Program-made: the position numbers and the translations under genes
Shown: one piece after another, positions 7,829 to 14,668 of the stretch
How the letters are laid out: every line of letters begins with the position of its first letter
How positions within the stretch are numbered: the stretch's first letter is position 1
Origin: Clostridia bacterium
GTDB taxonomy: Bacteria > Bacillota > Clostridia > Oscillospirales > Acutalibacteraceae
Assembly (NCBI GenBank): GCA_017471765.1
Contig: JAFURT010000010.1
Coordinates: 1-41,069, forward strand
Direction of reading: 5' to 3'
Length of the DNA: 41,069 bases
The notes under the pieces: model-generated
The model's database searches: none
What the model saw: only the letters and a program-made list of their open reading frames with translations
Told to the model about the DNA's origin: nothing

Positions 7829-8478
7829 TGGAACTGCGGGAGATATTGCCCTATGTGGATCACACAGAACTAAACCCCGCCGCCACCTGGGAGGCTATCC
7901 GTACCCTGTGCGACGATGCGGTCACCTATGGTACCGCCACGGTGTGTATTCCCCCATGCTATGTGCGCCGGGCGGCCAATTATCTTGGCGACCGGCTCCC
8001 GGTGTGCACCGTCATCGGTTTCCCCCACGGCAACAGCCCCACCGCCGCCAAGGCGTATGAGGCGGCCCAGGTGGTGGCCGCCGGTGCCGCCGAGGTGGAT
8101 ATGGTGGTGAATATCGGCTGGGTCAAGGACGGGCTCTTTGATGCGGTCACCGACGAAATTCGCATCGTCAAGCAGGCGGTGGGCAAGGCTGTTCTGAAGG
8201 TCATCATCGAGGCTTGCCTGCTCACCGAGGAGGAAAAGATTGCCCTGTGCCGGTGTGTCACCGAGGCTGGGGCAGACTTCATCAAGACCTCCACCGGGTT
8301 TTCCACCGGGGGGGCCACGGTGGAGGACATCCGGCTGTTTGCCGTCCATGTGGGCAAAAACGTGAAAATCAAAGCCGCCGGCGGCATCCGCACCCCGGAG
8401 GCGGCTACCGCTATGCTGGAGGCCGGTGCCCACCGCATCGGTGCCAGCGCCCTGGTGAAGCTGGCGAAAGAACAGTAA
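7828..8478 (+). CDS. deoC: Deoxyribose-phosphate aldolase
   Basis: Class I aldolase that cleaves 2-deoxyribose 5-phosphate to glyceraldehyde 3-phosphate and acetaldehyde. The 216-residue product has the Schiff-base lysine K124 (LKVIIE), the assisting K153 (FIKTSTGF) and D91. ATG 7828 overlaps the stop of the dehydrogenase gene (TGATG), so it is translationally coupled, although it has no clear metabolic link to citrate. The C-terminus here is AKEQ. A second copy of the 3' end at 9768-9810 would read AKVGK and is followed by its own terminator, so the present last codons may have been replaced by an insertion. Confidence 0.95.
   Translation: MELREILPYVDHTELNPAATWEAIRTLCDDAVTYGTATVCIPPCYVRRAANYLGDRLPVCTVIGFPHGNSPTAAKAYEAAQVVAAGAAEVDMVVNIGWVKDGLFDAVTDEIRIVKQAVGKAVLKVIIEACLLTEEEKIALCRCVTEAGADFIKTSTGFSTGGATVEDIRLFAVHVGKNVKIKAAGGIRTPEAATAMLEAGAHRIGASALVKLAKEQ
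8428..8470. repeat. 43-bp direct repeat in the deoC 3' end, copy 1
   Basis: It matches 9768-9810 at 42 of 43 bases (only 8451/9791 differs). This copy lies inside the intact deoC. Together the two copies flank the 1.3-kb accessory island. Confidence 0.9.
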
Positions 8479-8489
8479 ATAAAAGAACA

Positions 8490-8527
8490 AAACAGCCGAC
8501 CGCTTTGTTAAATGCGGTTGGCTGTTT
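8490..8527. terminator. Bidirectional terminator between deoC and the HTH gene
   Basis: A 14-bp stem (8490-8503 with 8514-8527, one G-U pair) is followed by T-rich sequence on the plus strand. It serves deoC and the converging HTH gene that ends at 8534. Confidence 0.75.
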
Positions 8528-8533
8528 ACTTTT

Positions 8534-8749
8534 TTATTTTTGCATCTGGGGATTGTTCGTTCGATCAAGGAGAAAATCCACACTTACGCCGTAATAGTTT
8601 GCTAATTTAATTAAGACCTCAGCCGTTAAGGATATAACGCCTGTTTCATACTGGGAATAGGTATTTTGCGACACATTTAATATTCGAGCAATATCTTTTT
8701 GCTTGATATCTCGATCCTCTCTAATACCTCGCAGGTTTTTGAATTGCAT
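8534..8749 (-). CDS. Small Cro/C1-type HTH regulator
   Basis: A 71-residue stand-alone XRE-family DNA-binding protein. The helix-turn-helix covers about 5-60 (QKDIARILNVSQNTYSQYE is the HTH core), and the C-terminus has the usual FLLDRT ending. GGAGG is 8 bases before ATG 8749; ATG 8755 is only 2 bases from it, and longer in-frame starts run through the promoter region. It is divergent from the 36-residue ORF and the C39-like gene, with two palindromes in the shared upstream region, and is probably their repressor. AT-richer than its neighbours, as expected of acquired DNA. Confidence 0.85.
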   Translation of the reverse strand: MQFKNLRGIREDRDIKQKDIARILNVSQNTYSQYETGVISLTAEVLIKLANYYGVSVDFLLDRTNNPQMQK

Positions 8750-8776
8750 AATCATCGCCTCCACGAACATTATGCA

Positions 8777-8823
8777 ATATCTGCAATAAAGATATTGACT
8801 TTTATCTGTAATACAGATATAAT
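8777..8823. promoter_or_regulatory. Promoter with two operator palindromes in the HTH/C39 intergenic region
   Basis: On the plus strand TTGACT (8795-8800), a 17-base spacer and TATAAT (8818-8823) form a near-consensus promoter. A perfect 15-bp palindrome ATCTGTAATACAGAT (8804-8818) fills the spacer. A related imperfect one with ATATCT/AGATAT arms (8777-8795) lies 25 bp upstream, overlapping the -35 box. These look like two phased binding sites for the adjacent HTH protein. Confidence 0.75.
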
Positions 8824-8876
8824 AAACGCAAGATGACCGCAAAATCACATTGCTAAAAACGCAAGGAGTTAGTACG

Positions 8877-8987
8877 ATGAAAAAATACCTATCTTTTTTT
8901 GCTGTAACACAAATCGTTCGTATAGAAGCAAGGCTACATTATTGGACAAAGGTACCAGACACCGTTAACGAAAAGGAGATAGGATGA
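8877..8987 (+). CDS. 36-residue ORF of unknown function
   Basis: A short frame with a good AAGGAG 8 bases before its ATG. It begins 54 bases after the operator-controlled -10 box and ends in a 4-base ATGA overlap with the next gene, so it is either a real small protein or a leader peptide for translational coupling. The product starts MKKYLSFFAVTQIV, mildly hydrophobic, then becomes charged. It has no Gly-Gly motif or cysteines that would mark a known peptide class. The function is not recognised. Confidence 0.5.
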   Translation: MKKYLSFFAVTQIVRIEARLHYWTKVPDTVNEKEIG

Positions 8988-9727
8988 GGACGGTACGGAC
9001 GGTGTGTGGGCTGCTGGCGTTGGCGGTTGCGTTTGCTTTAGGGGTGTTGGCAGGAAGGGGGTCGGTGACGGCGACGGATGCGCCAACGGATACGCCCGCC
9101 CTCTCCGCTGAAACAGGCTCTCCACAGGACGCCGTTCTACTGGCCGTGCCGCCGCTGGGGCAGCACCCCGATTATCCCACCGGTTGTGAGGTGGTGTGTG
9201 CCGCTATGGCACTGCAATTTGCTGGGAAGGGGGCGACGGTAGACGAGCTGATCGACAGCCATCTGCCCACCTCTCGCGACTGGTATTGGTATGGAGGGCG
9301 ATTTTACGGTCCCGACCCTAACGAGGTGTTTTGTGGCGACCCTCGTAGCGAGCAAAGCTACGGATGCGTTGCTCCGCTTATTGAGAAAATGCTTCTTTCC
9401 TATCTTGGTGACAACCGTCAAGTGATAAATGCCACAGGGCTATCCCTGTCCACCCTATGCACCCGTTATATCGATATCGGCGTGCCGGTGTTGGTGTGGG
9501 CGACCGTCGGTATGAACCCCCTAACGGACGGGCGGAGTTGGATTCTGCCGGACGGCAGCGATTTCACTTGGCCGACGGGGGAGCACTGTTTGTTACTGAT
9601 AGGCTACGACGGGGAAAACTATTATTTCAACGACCCCACCGACGGAAAGCGGGTTGCCTATGTTCGCATAACAGCAGAACAACGTTACGAAGAAATGGGA
9701 CGGCAGGCATTAGCCGTAATGTCCTAA
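8984..9727 (+). CDS. Exported C39-like cysteine peptidase family protein
   Basis: A 247-residue protein with an N-terminal signal or anchor segment (about 7-25), a Thr/Ala-rich linker, and a papain-like C39-type domain (about 50-240). The catalytic set is visible as C68 (in YPTGCEVVCAAM), H201 (in GEHCLLLIGYD) and D217 (in YFNDP), as in the YvpB/Peptidase_C39_2 group, whose substrates are mostly unknown. It acts outside the membrane. Translation is coupled to the 36-residue ORF. It lies inside the repeat-bounded island after deoC and is probably controlled by the divergent HTH protein. No ABC transporter is present, so it is not a bacteriocin-exporter domain. Confidence 0.8.
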   Translation: MRTVRTVCGLLALAVAFALGVLAGRGSVTATDAPTDTPALSAETGSPQDAVLLAVPPLGQHPDYPTGCEVVCAAMALQFAGKGATVDELIDSHLPTSRDWYWYGGRFYGPDPNEVFCGDPRSEQSYGCVAPLIEKMLLSYLGDNRQVINATGLSLSTLCTRYIDIGVPVLVWATVGMNPLTDGRSWILPDGSDFTWPTGEHCLLLIGYDGENYYFNDPTDGKRVAYVRITAEQRYEEMGRQALAVMS

Positions 9728-9751
9728 AAAGCGTTCGCTAAAAAGCGTTCG
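9725..9751. repeat. Short tandem repeat after the C39-like gene
   Basis: TAAAAAGCGTTCG occurs at 9725-9737 and again at 9739-9751, and the first copy includes the stop codon of the C39-like gene. The role is unknown; it marks the right edge of the accessory island. Confidence 0.6.
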
Positions 9752-9767
9752 GGGCAATAAAGGTGTC

Positions 9768-9810
9768 GCCCACCGCATCGGTGCCAGCGCTCTGGTGAAG
9801 CTGGCGAAAG
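9768..9810. repeat. deoC: 43-bp direct repeat of the deoC 3' end, copy 2 (displaced tail)
   Basis: It is 42/43 identical to 8428-8470. In the deoC frame it reads AHRIGASALVKLAK and continues VGK to a TAA at about 9819, then a strong terminator. This looks like the original end of deoC, separated from the gene by the island. Confidence 0.8.
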
Positions 9811-9824
9811 TCGGGAAATAACCC

Positions 9825-9855
9825 AAAAGCGCCTGACGGTCTGTCAGGCGCTTTT
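9825..9855 (+). terminator. Terminator, probably the original end of the citrate-deoC operon
   Basis: A perfect 13-bp stem (9825-9837 with 9843-9855) is followed by TT. It lies a few bases after the displaced deoC tail. Confidence 0.75.
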
Positions 9856-9878
9856 TTACCGAAAAAAGCGAAATCTCC

Positions 9879-9907
9879 TTGAAAAATTCCGGCAAAAGGG
9901 GTATACT
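9879..9907 (+). promoter_or_regulatory. Promoter of the amidohydrolase gene
   Basis: TTGAAA (9879-9884), a 17-base spacer and TATACT (9902-9907), about 30 bases before the start codon. Confidence 0.75.
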
Positions 9908-9939
9908 AAAGCAAATTATCCAAAAAAGAGGCGACACGT

Positions 9940-10731
9940 ATGCTCATTGATTTTCATACCCACTGTTTTCCGGAAAGCATCGCTCAAAAGGCGGTGGATA
10001 AGCTGGCCTTTGCATCGGGAGGCCTGCTCCCCCACACCGACGGCACCGTGGCCGGTCTGCGCCGTGCTATGGCGGAGGGCGGGGTCACCACCTCGGTAGT
10101 GATGAACATCGCCACTAACGCCCACCAGCAACAGAAGGTGAACGATTTTGCCGCCTCTATTCACAACGGGGAGGACATCGTGTGCTTCGGTTCGGTGTAT
10201 CCCGGCAGCGAGGACGCCTTTGAGGAGCTGGAGCGCATCAAGGCGTTAGGGTTGCCTGGTGTCAAGCTACACCCCGACTATCAGGGCTTCCGGGTGGATG
10301 ATGAGCAGTGGAAGCCGCTGTATAAGAAGATTTCCTCTCTCGGCCTCATCACCTTATTTCATGCCGGGCTGGATTACGGCTTCCCGCCTCCCTACGGTGC
10401 TATGCCGGAGGCGATGGCCACCGCCTATCGCTGGCTTGACAGCCCGGTGATCGCCGCCCACTGGGGCGGTGTCAACTGCCACGAGGGGGTGCTGCAGCAC
10501 CTGTGCGGCACGGATATTTATCTGGACACCTCCTTCGGCTATTCCATGTTACCGAAGTATTACGCCGCCAAAATTCTGGAAAAGCATGGCACCCAACGGA
10601 TGCTGTTCGGCACCGATACCCCCTGGCATACCGCCGGGATGGAGCTTCGCCTGCTGAATACCCTTGACCTCAGCGATACAGACCGGGAGCGCATCCTCTT
10701 CCGTAACGCACAGGCCCTGTTGGGGAAATAA
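9940..10731 (+). CDS. Amidohydrolase-family metal-dependent hydrolase
   Basis: A 263-residue TIM-barrel hydrolase of the Amidohydrolase_2 (PF04909) group. Metal and active-site motifs appear in order: HTH at 6-8 near the N-terminus (LIDFHTHCF), GVKLHPDYQGF, LFHAGLD, AAHWGG and GTDTPWH near the C-terminus, whose Asp is the usual catalytic residue. Members are decarboxylases or lactone hydrolases; the substrate cannot be inferred here. It is monocistronic, with its own promoter and a terminator at 10742-10767. AGAGG lies about 9 bases before ATG 9940. Confidence 0.85.
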   Translation: MLIDFHTHCFPESIAQKAVDKLAFASGGLLPHTDGTVAGLRRAMAEGGVTTSVVMNIATNAHQQQKVNDFAASIHNGEDIVCFGSVYPGSEDAFEELERIKALGLPGVKLHPDYQGFRVDDEQWKPLYKKISSLGLITLFHAGLDYGFPPPYGAMPEAMATAYRWLDSPVIAAHWGGVNCHEGVLQHLCGTDIYLDTSFGYSMLPKYYAAKILEKHGTQRMLFGTDTPWHTAGMELRLLNTLDLSDTDRERILFRNAQALLGK

Positions 10732-10741
10732 CGATAAAAAG

Positions 10742-10767
10742 CGCTGTGACAAGCTACTGTCACAGCG
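10742..10767 (+). terminator. Terminator of the amidohydrolase gene
   Basis: A 10-bp perfect stem (10742-10751 with 10758-10767) lies 10 bases after the stop, with a short T-run. Confidence 0.7.
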
Positions 10768-10782
10768 TTTGTTGTAAGCGAA

Positions 10783-10904
10783 AACCACGCGATAGTCGCG
10801 TGGTTGGAAAGAGCTTTAGCGATGCAAAGAATCCTCCAATTGTGTTAGAAAAGTAGTGACCTGCCAGTCACGAACAAAAAACAAAATTGGAGGATTAATC
10901 AATG
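10783..10904 (+). mobile_element. IS200/IS605-like left end without its transposase
   Basis: A terminal hairpin (10783-10792 with 10796-10805, 10 bp) is followed by an AGCTTTAGCGA-type segment. An 11-bp stem then locks the ribosome binding site (10831-10841 with 10885-10895, burying GGAGG), with an inner hairpin (10856-10860 with 10867-10871, GTGAC/GTCAC). The same order occurs at 40808-40938 before a real IS200-type transposase, including AGCTTTTAGCGA and the nested hairpin with a TGCC(A/G) loop. The sequences differ outside these points, so the elements are related but not copies. Confidence 0.6.
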
Positions 10905-11154
10905 AAAAAAGGAATCATCGACACACTTCAAAAGCGATAGGTACAAAGAAGCTAAAAATGCTTATCTAACTGACCTTGCGCAAACAATAAAAGGCGAATT
11001 CCCGACAGAAGTAAATATCGAGCAAGAGGCATTGATTATGTATATGACTCGAGATACGTTTTACGCATTTACCGAGGGGAGCATTTCAGAATGGATATTC
11101 GAATTCGCATCTAAGAATGGAAATACAGACGTTCTTTATGCGGAAGCCGAATAA
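10902..11154 (+). pseudogene. Frameshifted unknown ORF behind the IS200-like leader
   Basis: From ATG 10902 the frame closes after 12 codons (MKKGIIDTLQKR, TAG). The +1 frame is open from 10906 to TAA 11152-11154 and reads like a real protein (acidic, soluble, ends DVLYAEAE). One indel near 10925 would join them into about 83 residues. It does not resemble a transposase, and the family is not recognised. A shorter intact product from an internal ATG (about 11039) is possible. The remaining bases to 11363 hold a terminator-like hairpin and no gene I can support. Confidence 0.4.
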
Positions 11155-11204
11155 GACATGTTTTTTCGAATGATATCTAAATCGGTGCAACTTGCCAAAT
11201 AGGA

Positions 11205-11235
11205 AAGCCTAGCTATTCGCTGAATAGCTAGGCTT
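11205..11235 (+). terminator. Strong hairpin after the frameshifted ORF
   Basis: A perfect 14-bp stem with a 3-base loop (11205-11218 with 11222-11235) is followed by TATTCT. It is either a terminator or, given the IS200-like left end upstream, the subterminal hairpin of the right end of the same element. Confidence 0.6.
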
Positions 11236-11363
11236 ATTCTCTTGTTTTGAGTATTTGTGCTAAGACGGCAGAAGACCGATTTAGTCGATGTATTCCTGTT
11301 TATTTGGGCGGTACGGAATGGGATGGAAATTTATTCTTTGCAGATAAATCCTTTGCAGGACTA

Positions 11364-12044
11364 TCAGGTGTCTTCTCGCTGCACCCTTGCCTCTACCCGA
11401 TAAATCGGTAAGCCCTGGTCGATGAATTTCTGCTCGTATTCCGTGACGATGTTGCCCTCGATGCCGTCGGCGTGGAGGTCGAGGGACACTGCGGTCAAGG
11501 TGTAGCCGGTCTGGGAGAAGCTCTCCAGAGAATACTGGAAAAACACCCGTCCGTCGGTCTTTTGAATGACCGTGGCTTCCGGGGCGAGTAAGCCCTTATA
11601 CATCGTGAGGAAGTGGGGGTGGGTCAGCCGGTGGGTGGCCTGCCGCTTTTTGGGGAAGGGGGTGGAGAAATTGAGATACAGCCGCCGGATACAGCCGGCC
11701 GGGATAAACCGGGGCAGATACTCCGCATCTCCCCACAGGAAGCGGATGTTGGTAAGCCCCTGCGCCTCTGCAGCCTCGCAGGCGGTAACCAGCACATTGG
11801 CGTATTTCTCCACCGCCAGGAAGTTGACCTCCGGGTGCCGGGCGGCTAATTGGCAGATAAAGCCGCCCTTGCCGCAACCGATTTCCAGTTCCACCGGGTT
11901 ATCGTTGCCAAACAGAGTGGCCAAATCCAGGTGGTGGGATTCCCCCTCTTTGTCAAAACGGACGTCCTCCACCCGCATATCGATAAACCGGGCGGTACAG
12001 TCCGCCAAACGCTCATCCAGGTGTTTTTTGCGCCGCATACGCAT
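11364..12044 (-). CDS. trmB: tRNA (guanine-N7-)-methyltransferase
   Basis: SAM-dependent enzyme that makes m7G46 in tRNA variable loops. The 226-residue product has the SAM motif VELEIGCGKGGF, the acidic EKY motif after the second strand, and a C-terminal TDGRVFFQYS segment matching the usual TD motif. The segment that is normally NFSDPWPKKRH reads NFSTPFPKKRQ, so the conserved Asp and Trp are changed. ATG 12044 is chosen because AAGGAG is 9 bases upstream; the longer frame to 12086 lacks a site. It follows the DUF4364 gene with a gap of about 100 bases and may share its transcript. Confidence 0.92.
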   Translation of the reverse strand: MRMRRKKHLDERLADCTARFIDMRVEDVRFDKEGESHHLDLATLFGNDNPVELEIGCGKGGFICQLAARHPEVNFLAVEKYANVLVTACEAAEAQGLTNIRFLWGDAEYLPRFIPAGCIRRLYLNFSTPFPKKRQATHRLTHPHFLTMYKGLLAPEATVIQKTDGRVFFQYSLESFSQTGYTLTAVSLDLHADGIEGNIVTEYEQKFIDQGLPIYRVEARVQREDT

Positions 12045-12146
12045 GATTTTTCGCTCCTTTTGGGGCTTTTTTCGCCCCTTTTGCAAATTATGCTGGTAAT
12101 TTGTGCAGATATGTGGTATGATAGAATAAATATGGAACGGTGTGGG

Positions 12147-12737
12147 TCAGTTCAGCTTGATGATTAGCTGTGTGCCGGCCCGTCGCATACCGGCATCCCC
12201 CGACAGCACCGCTAAATTACTGCGGTACAGCAGAGAGGGGTCCTCCAGGAAGCGTTCCTGTATCTGCTCGGCCTGCCGACGGTCGAACACCCGTAGGGAT
12301 ACGCTGAGCAGGTCGATGCCCTGGTCCTGGACGGTGCAGGTGACCTTGTAGCCACCCTCCTCCAGTTTTTCGATGTCCACCTTGTTATCCTTTTTTATCT
12401 GGCGGCGGCGCAGTAATAACAGGGCGGCTTTCACCGACCGTTCCCGAAGAGTAAAGGGGATACGCAGAGACAGGGACTCCCCGATCTGCCCGCCGGTGAC
12501 GGTGGTGGCAAGCAGTCTGTCCTCGCTCTCGACCAGGTGTTGCAGGCGCAACAGTTCCTCTATCGCCTCTTCGGTATCAAAGTAGTTCGCCATCCCCTCA
12601 GCGGTGATGATGTCGGTGACCTCATCCCGGCCGATGGGCTGTCCTACGGTATGCAACATATAGCACAGGAGGATCTTAATCTCCTGGGAGGTGGTGAGCC
12701 CGCCCGGCTCCACCCCGGCGGTAAATACGTCTGCCAT
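12147..12737 (-). CDS. DUF4364-family protein
   Basis: A 196-residue protein of the DUF4364 family found across Clostridia. The N-terminal part has a predicted winged-helix region (about 14-80, EIKILLCYMLHTVGQPIGRD), and the C-terminal half is alpha/beta with a conserved-looking RRRQIKKD segment. The function is unknown; a DNA- or RNA-binding role is plausible from the N-terminal fold. AAGGAG is about 8 bases before ATG 12737. A TATAAT-like -10 on the minus strand (12796-12801) with a weak -35 probably drives it. Confidence 0.75.
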   Translation of the reverse strand: MADVFTAGVEPGGLTTSQEIKILLCYMLHTVGQPIGRDEVTDIITAEGMANYFDTEEAIEELLRLQHLVESEDRLLATTVTGGQIGESLSLRIPFTLRERSVKAALLLLRRRQIKKDNKVDIEKLEEGGYKVTCTVQDQGIDLLSVSLRVFDRRQAEQIQERFLEDPSLLYRSNLAVLSGDAGMRRAGTQLIIKLN

Positions 12738-12795
12738 GGTGACGCTCCTTTTGTGTTTCTTCTGCTGTTTGTGTCCGAAACAGCGCAACAGCCAC

Positions 12796-12801
12796 ATTAT
12801 A
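12796..12801 (-). promoter_or_regulatory. Probable -10 box for the DUF4364 gene
   Basis: TATAAT on the minus strand, about 60 bases before the start codon. The -35 region is poor, so this is a modest call. Confidence 0.4.
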
Positions 12802-12883
12802 CACTATTTTTGCAGAAAAGAAAAGAGCGCAGTGGGATTTTTTCAAAAAATCTTGTCTGTCCCTTTGCAAGGAGGTTCCTTTT

Positions 12884-13384
12884 ATGAGAAAGTTATCGGT
12901 TTTTTTGCTTATTTTCGTTCTTGGTGTCACCCTGGCCGGTTGTGGCGGTGCGCCGCAGGAGGCCAGTGAGCCGGATTACAGCGCGCTCATTGTGCCGCCG
13001 GTAGACCTGACCATCACCGATTGTATCAGCGAGCAGGAGCTGTCCACCGTTTTGGGGTACACCATGACCCTGCTTGGTGTGGGGGAGGAGGGCTCCCAGG
13101 CGGTGTACCAGACAGAGGACGGTACCTGCATAGTGACGGTGCATATGCTCAACCAGACCCGGGCCGGGTTTGACGCCATGGTGAACGCCTCCGCGGTGCC
13201 GATGGTGCTGCAGGAGGGCTTGGGGGAAAGCGCCTACTGGTACGGCGATACCGCCCAGCTGATGCTGTACAGCGGCGGCTATGCCGTGGATGTATCGGTG
13301 GTGTGCGTGGACATCTCCGAACCGAACAGCTATGTCCTGCAGATTGCGGAGAGTATCCTGTCCCGTCTGCCTCAGGATGGATAA
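12884..13384 (+). CDS. Small lipoprotein of unknown function
   Basis: A 166-residue lipoprotein with an n-region MRK, a hydrophobic stretch and the lipobox LAGC (Cys at 19), so it should be anchored on the outer face of the membrane. The rest is a compact soluble domain of about 140 residues without motifs I recognise. AAGGAGG is 8 bases before the ATG. It is followed closely by alr (gap 47), probably in one transcript, and the envelope theme of the following genes fits a surface protein. Confidence 0.8.
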   Translation: MRKLSVFLLIFVLGVTLAGCGGAPQEASEPDYSALIVPPVDLTITDCISEQELSTVLGYTMTLLGVGEEGSQAVYQTEDGTCIVTVHMLNQTRAGFDAMVNASAVPMVLQEGLGESAYWYGDTAQLMLYSGGYAVDVSVVCVDISEPNSYVLQIAESILSRLPQDG

Positions 13385-13431
13385 GTAGACTTTGTATGAA
13401 TGAGAATGACATTCCAGGAGGTGATGGCGGT

Positions 13432-14628
13432 ATGCAGGATGCCTTATCCTTTGTCCGGGAACGCACCTGGGCACAGGTGGATTTGGACGCTGTCCGCAGG
13501 AATTTTGATGTTATCCGCCGCACACTGCGTCCGGGGGCCAGGCTGTGCTGTGTGGTCAAGGCCAATGCCTATGGCCACGGGGCTTGCAAGTTGGCTCCCC
13601 TGTATCAGCAGTGGGGGGCGGATTGGTTTGCGGTGTCCAACGTGCAGGAGGCCATGCAGCTCAGGCGGTGCGGAATTACCCGTCCGGTGCTGATTTTGGG
13701 ATATACTGCCCCGGAGTGTGCGCCGTTGTTGGCGCAGCACCGGCTGTCCCAGTGCGTGTATTCCACCGAGTACGCTACCCAGCTGTCGGCTTTTGCCGTC
13801 GAGGCGGGGGTGACGGTGAACATTCATATTAAGCTGGATACCGGCATGGGGCGCATCGGGTTTGTATGTACTGACCTGTCTGCTGTTCCTGCTGTGGCCG
13901 GGGAGGTTTGCCGGGTCTGCTGCCTGCCGGGATTGCACCCGGAGGGGGTATTCACCCATTTCCCGTCGGCGGATGAGGGAGAGGCCGGAGAGGCCTATTC
14001 CCGTCAGCAGTATACCTGCTTTACCGCCGTGATTGAGACGGCCCGGGAACAGGGGATTACCTTTGCCCTGCGGCACTGCGCCAACAGCGCCGCCCTGTCG
14101 GATTACCCGGACTGGCAACTGGATATGGTGCGGGCCGGCATTGTGCTGTACGGACTTCAGCCCTCATGCGAACTGCGTTGCCGGTTGGCATTGCAACCGG
14201 CTATGTCGCTTCACTCGGTGGTATCCCATGTGAAGGAGATCTCTGCCGGGACGGCGGTGAGTTACGGCCGCACCTTTGTGGCCGACCGTCCCATGCGAGT
14301 GGCCACGGTGCCTATCGGTTATGCGGACGGCTTCTGGCGACACAACGGCAGTGCCGGGGTAGCGCTGGCGGTCAACGGCCACCCGGCCTCCATTGTCGGC
14401 CGGGTGTGTATGGACCAGCTGATGGTGGATGTGACCGCCCTCCCGCCAGTGTCTATCGGTGACCCGGTGGTGGTGTTCGGCCCCGCACCGGCTCTTACCG
14501 CCCAGCAGTTGGCGGAGAAAAACGGCACCATCCCCTACGAGATCGTGTGTGCAGTGGGGGAGCGTGTCCCCAGGCTGTATTTACAGGATGGCCAGGTCGT
14601 GGATGTGTTGGATAAGGTCATGGAGTAG
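13432..14628 (+). CDS. alr: Alanine racemase
   Basis: PLP enzyme that makes D-alanine for peptidoglycan and teichoic-acid alanylation. The 398-residue product carries the PLP lysine K43 (VVKANAYGHG) and the catalytic Tyr 278 (SYGRTF), with the family motif IGYADGF after it. ATG 13432 has AGGAGG 10 bases upstream; longer in-frame starts overlap the lipoprotein gene and lack a site. It begins the run of wall-precursor genes alr, ugd, gpsA and tagD. Confidence 0.96.
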   Translation: MQDALSFVRERTWAQVDLDAVRRNFDVIRRTLRPGARLCCVVKANAYGHGACKLAPLYQQWGADWFAVSNVQEAMQLRRCGITRPVLILGYTAPECAPLLAQHRLSQCVYSTEYATQLSAFAVEAGVTVNIHIKLDTGMGRIGFVCTDLSAVPAVAGEVCRVCCLPGLHPEGVFTHFPSADEGEAGEAYSRQQYTCFTAVIETAREQGITFALRHCANSAALSDYPDWQLDMVRAGIVLYGLQPSCELRCRLALQPAMSLHSVVSHVKEISAGTAVSYGRTFVADRPMRVATVPIGYADGFWRHNGSAGVALAVNGHPASIVGRVCMDQLMVDVTALPPVSIGDPVVVFGPAPALTAQQLAEKNGTIPYEIVCAVGERVPRLYLQDGQVVDVLDKVME

Positions 14629-14668
14629 CCATGACATTTAAAGGAGAAGAAAATAAGGAGAGACGGTT

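Noticed and set aside
11240-11400. Plus-strand frame reading PVYLGGTEWDGNLFFADKSF before the trmB end
   Set aside because: It looks protein-like but has no start or ribosome site and runs into trmB antisense; at most a relic that I cannot identify.
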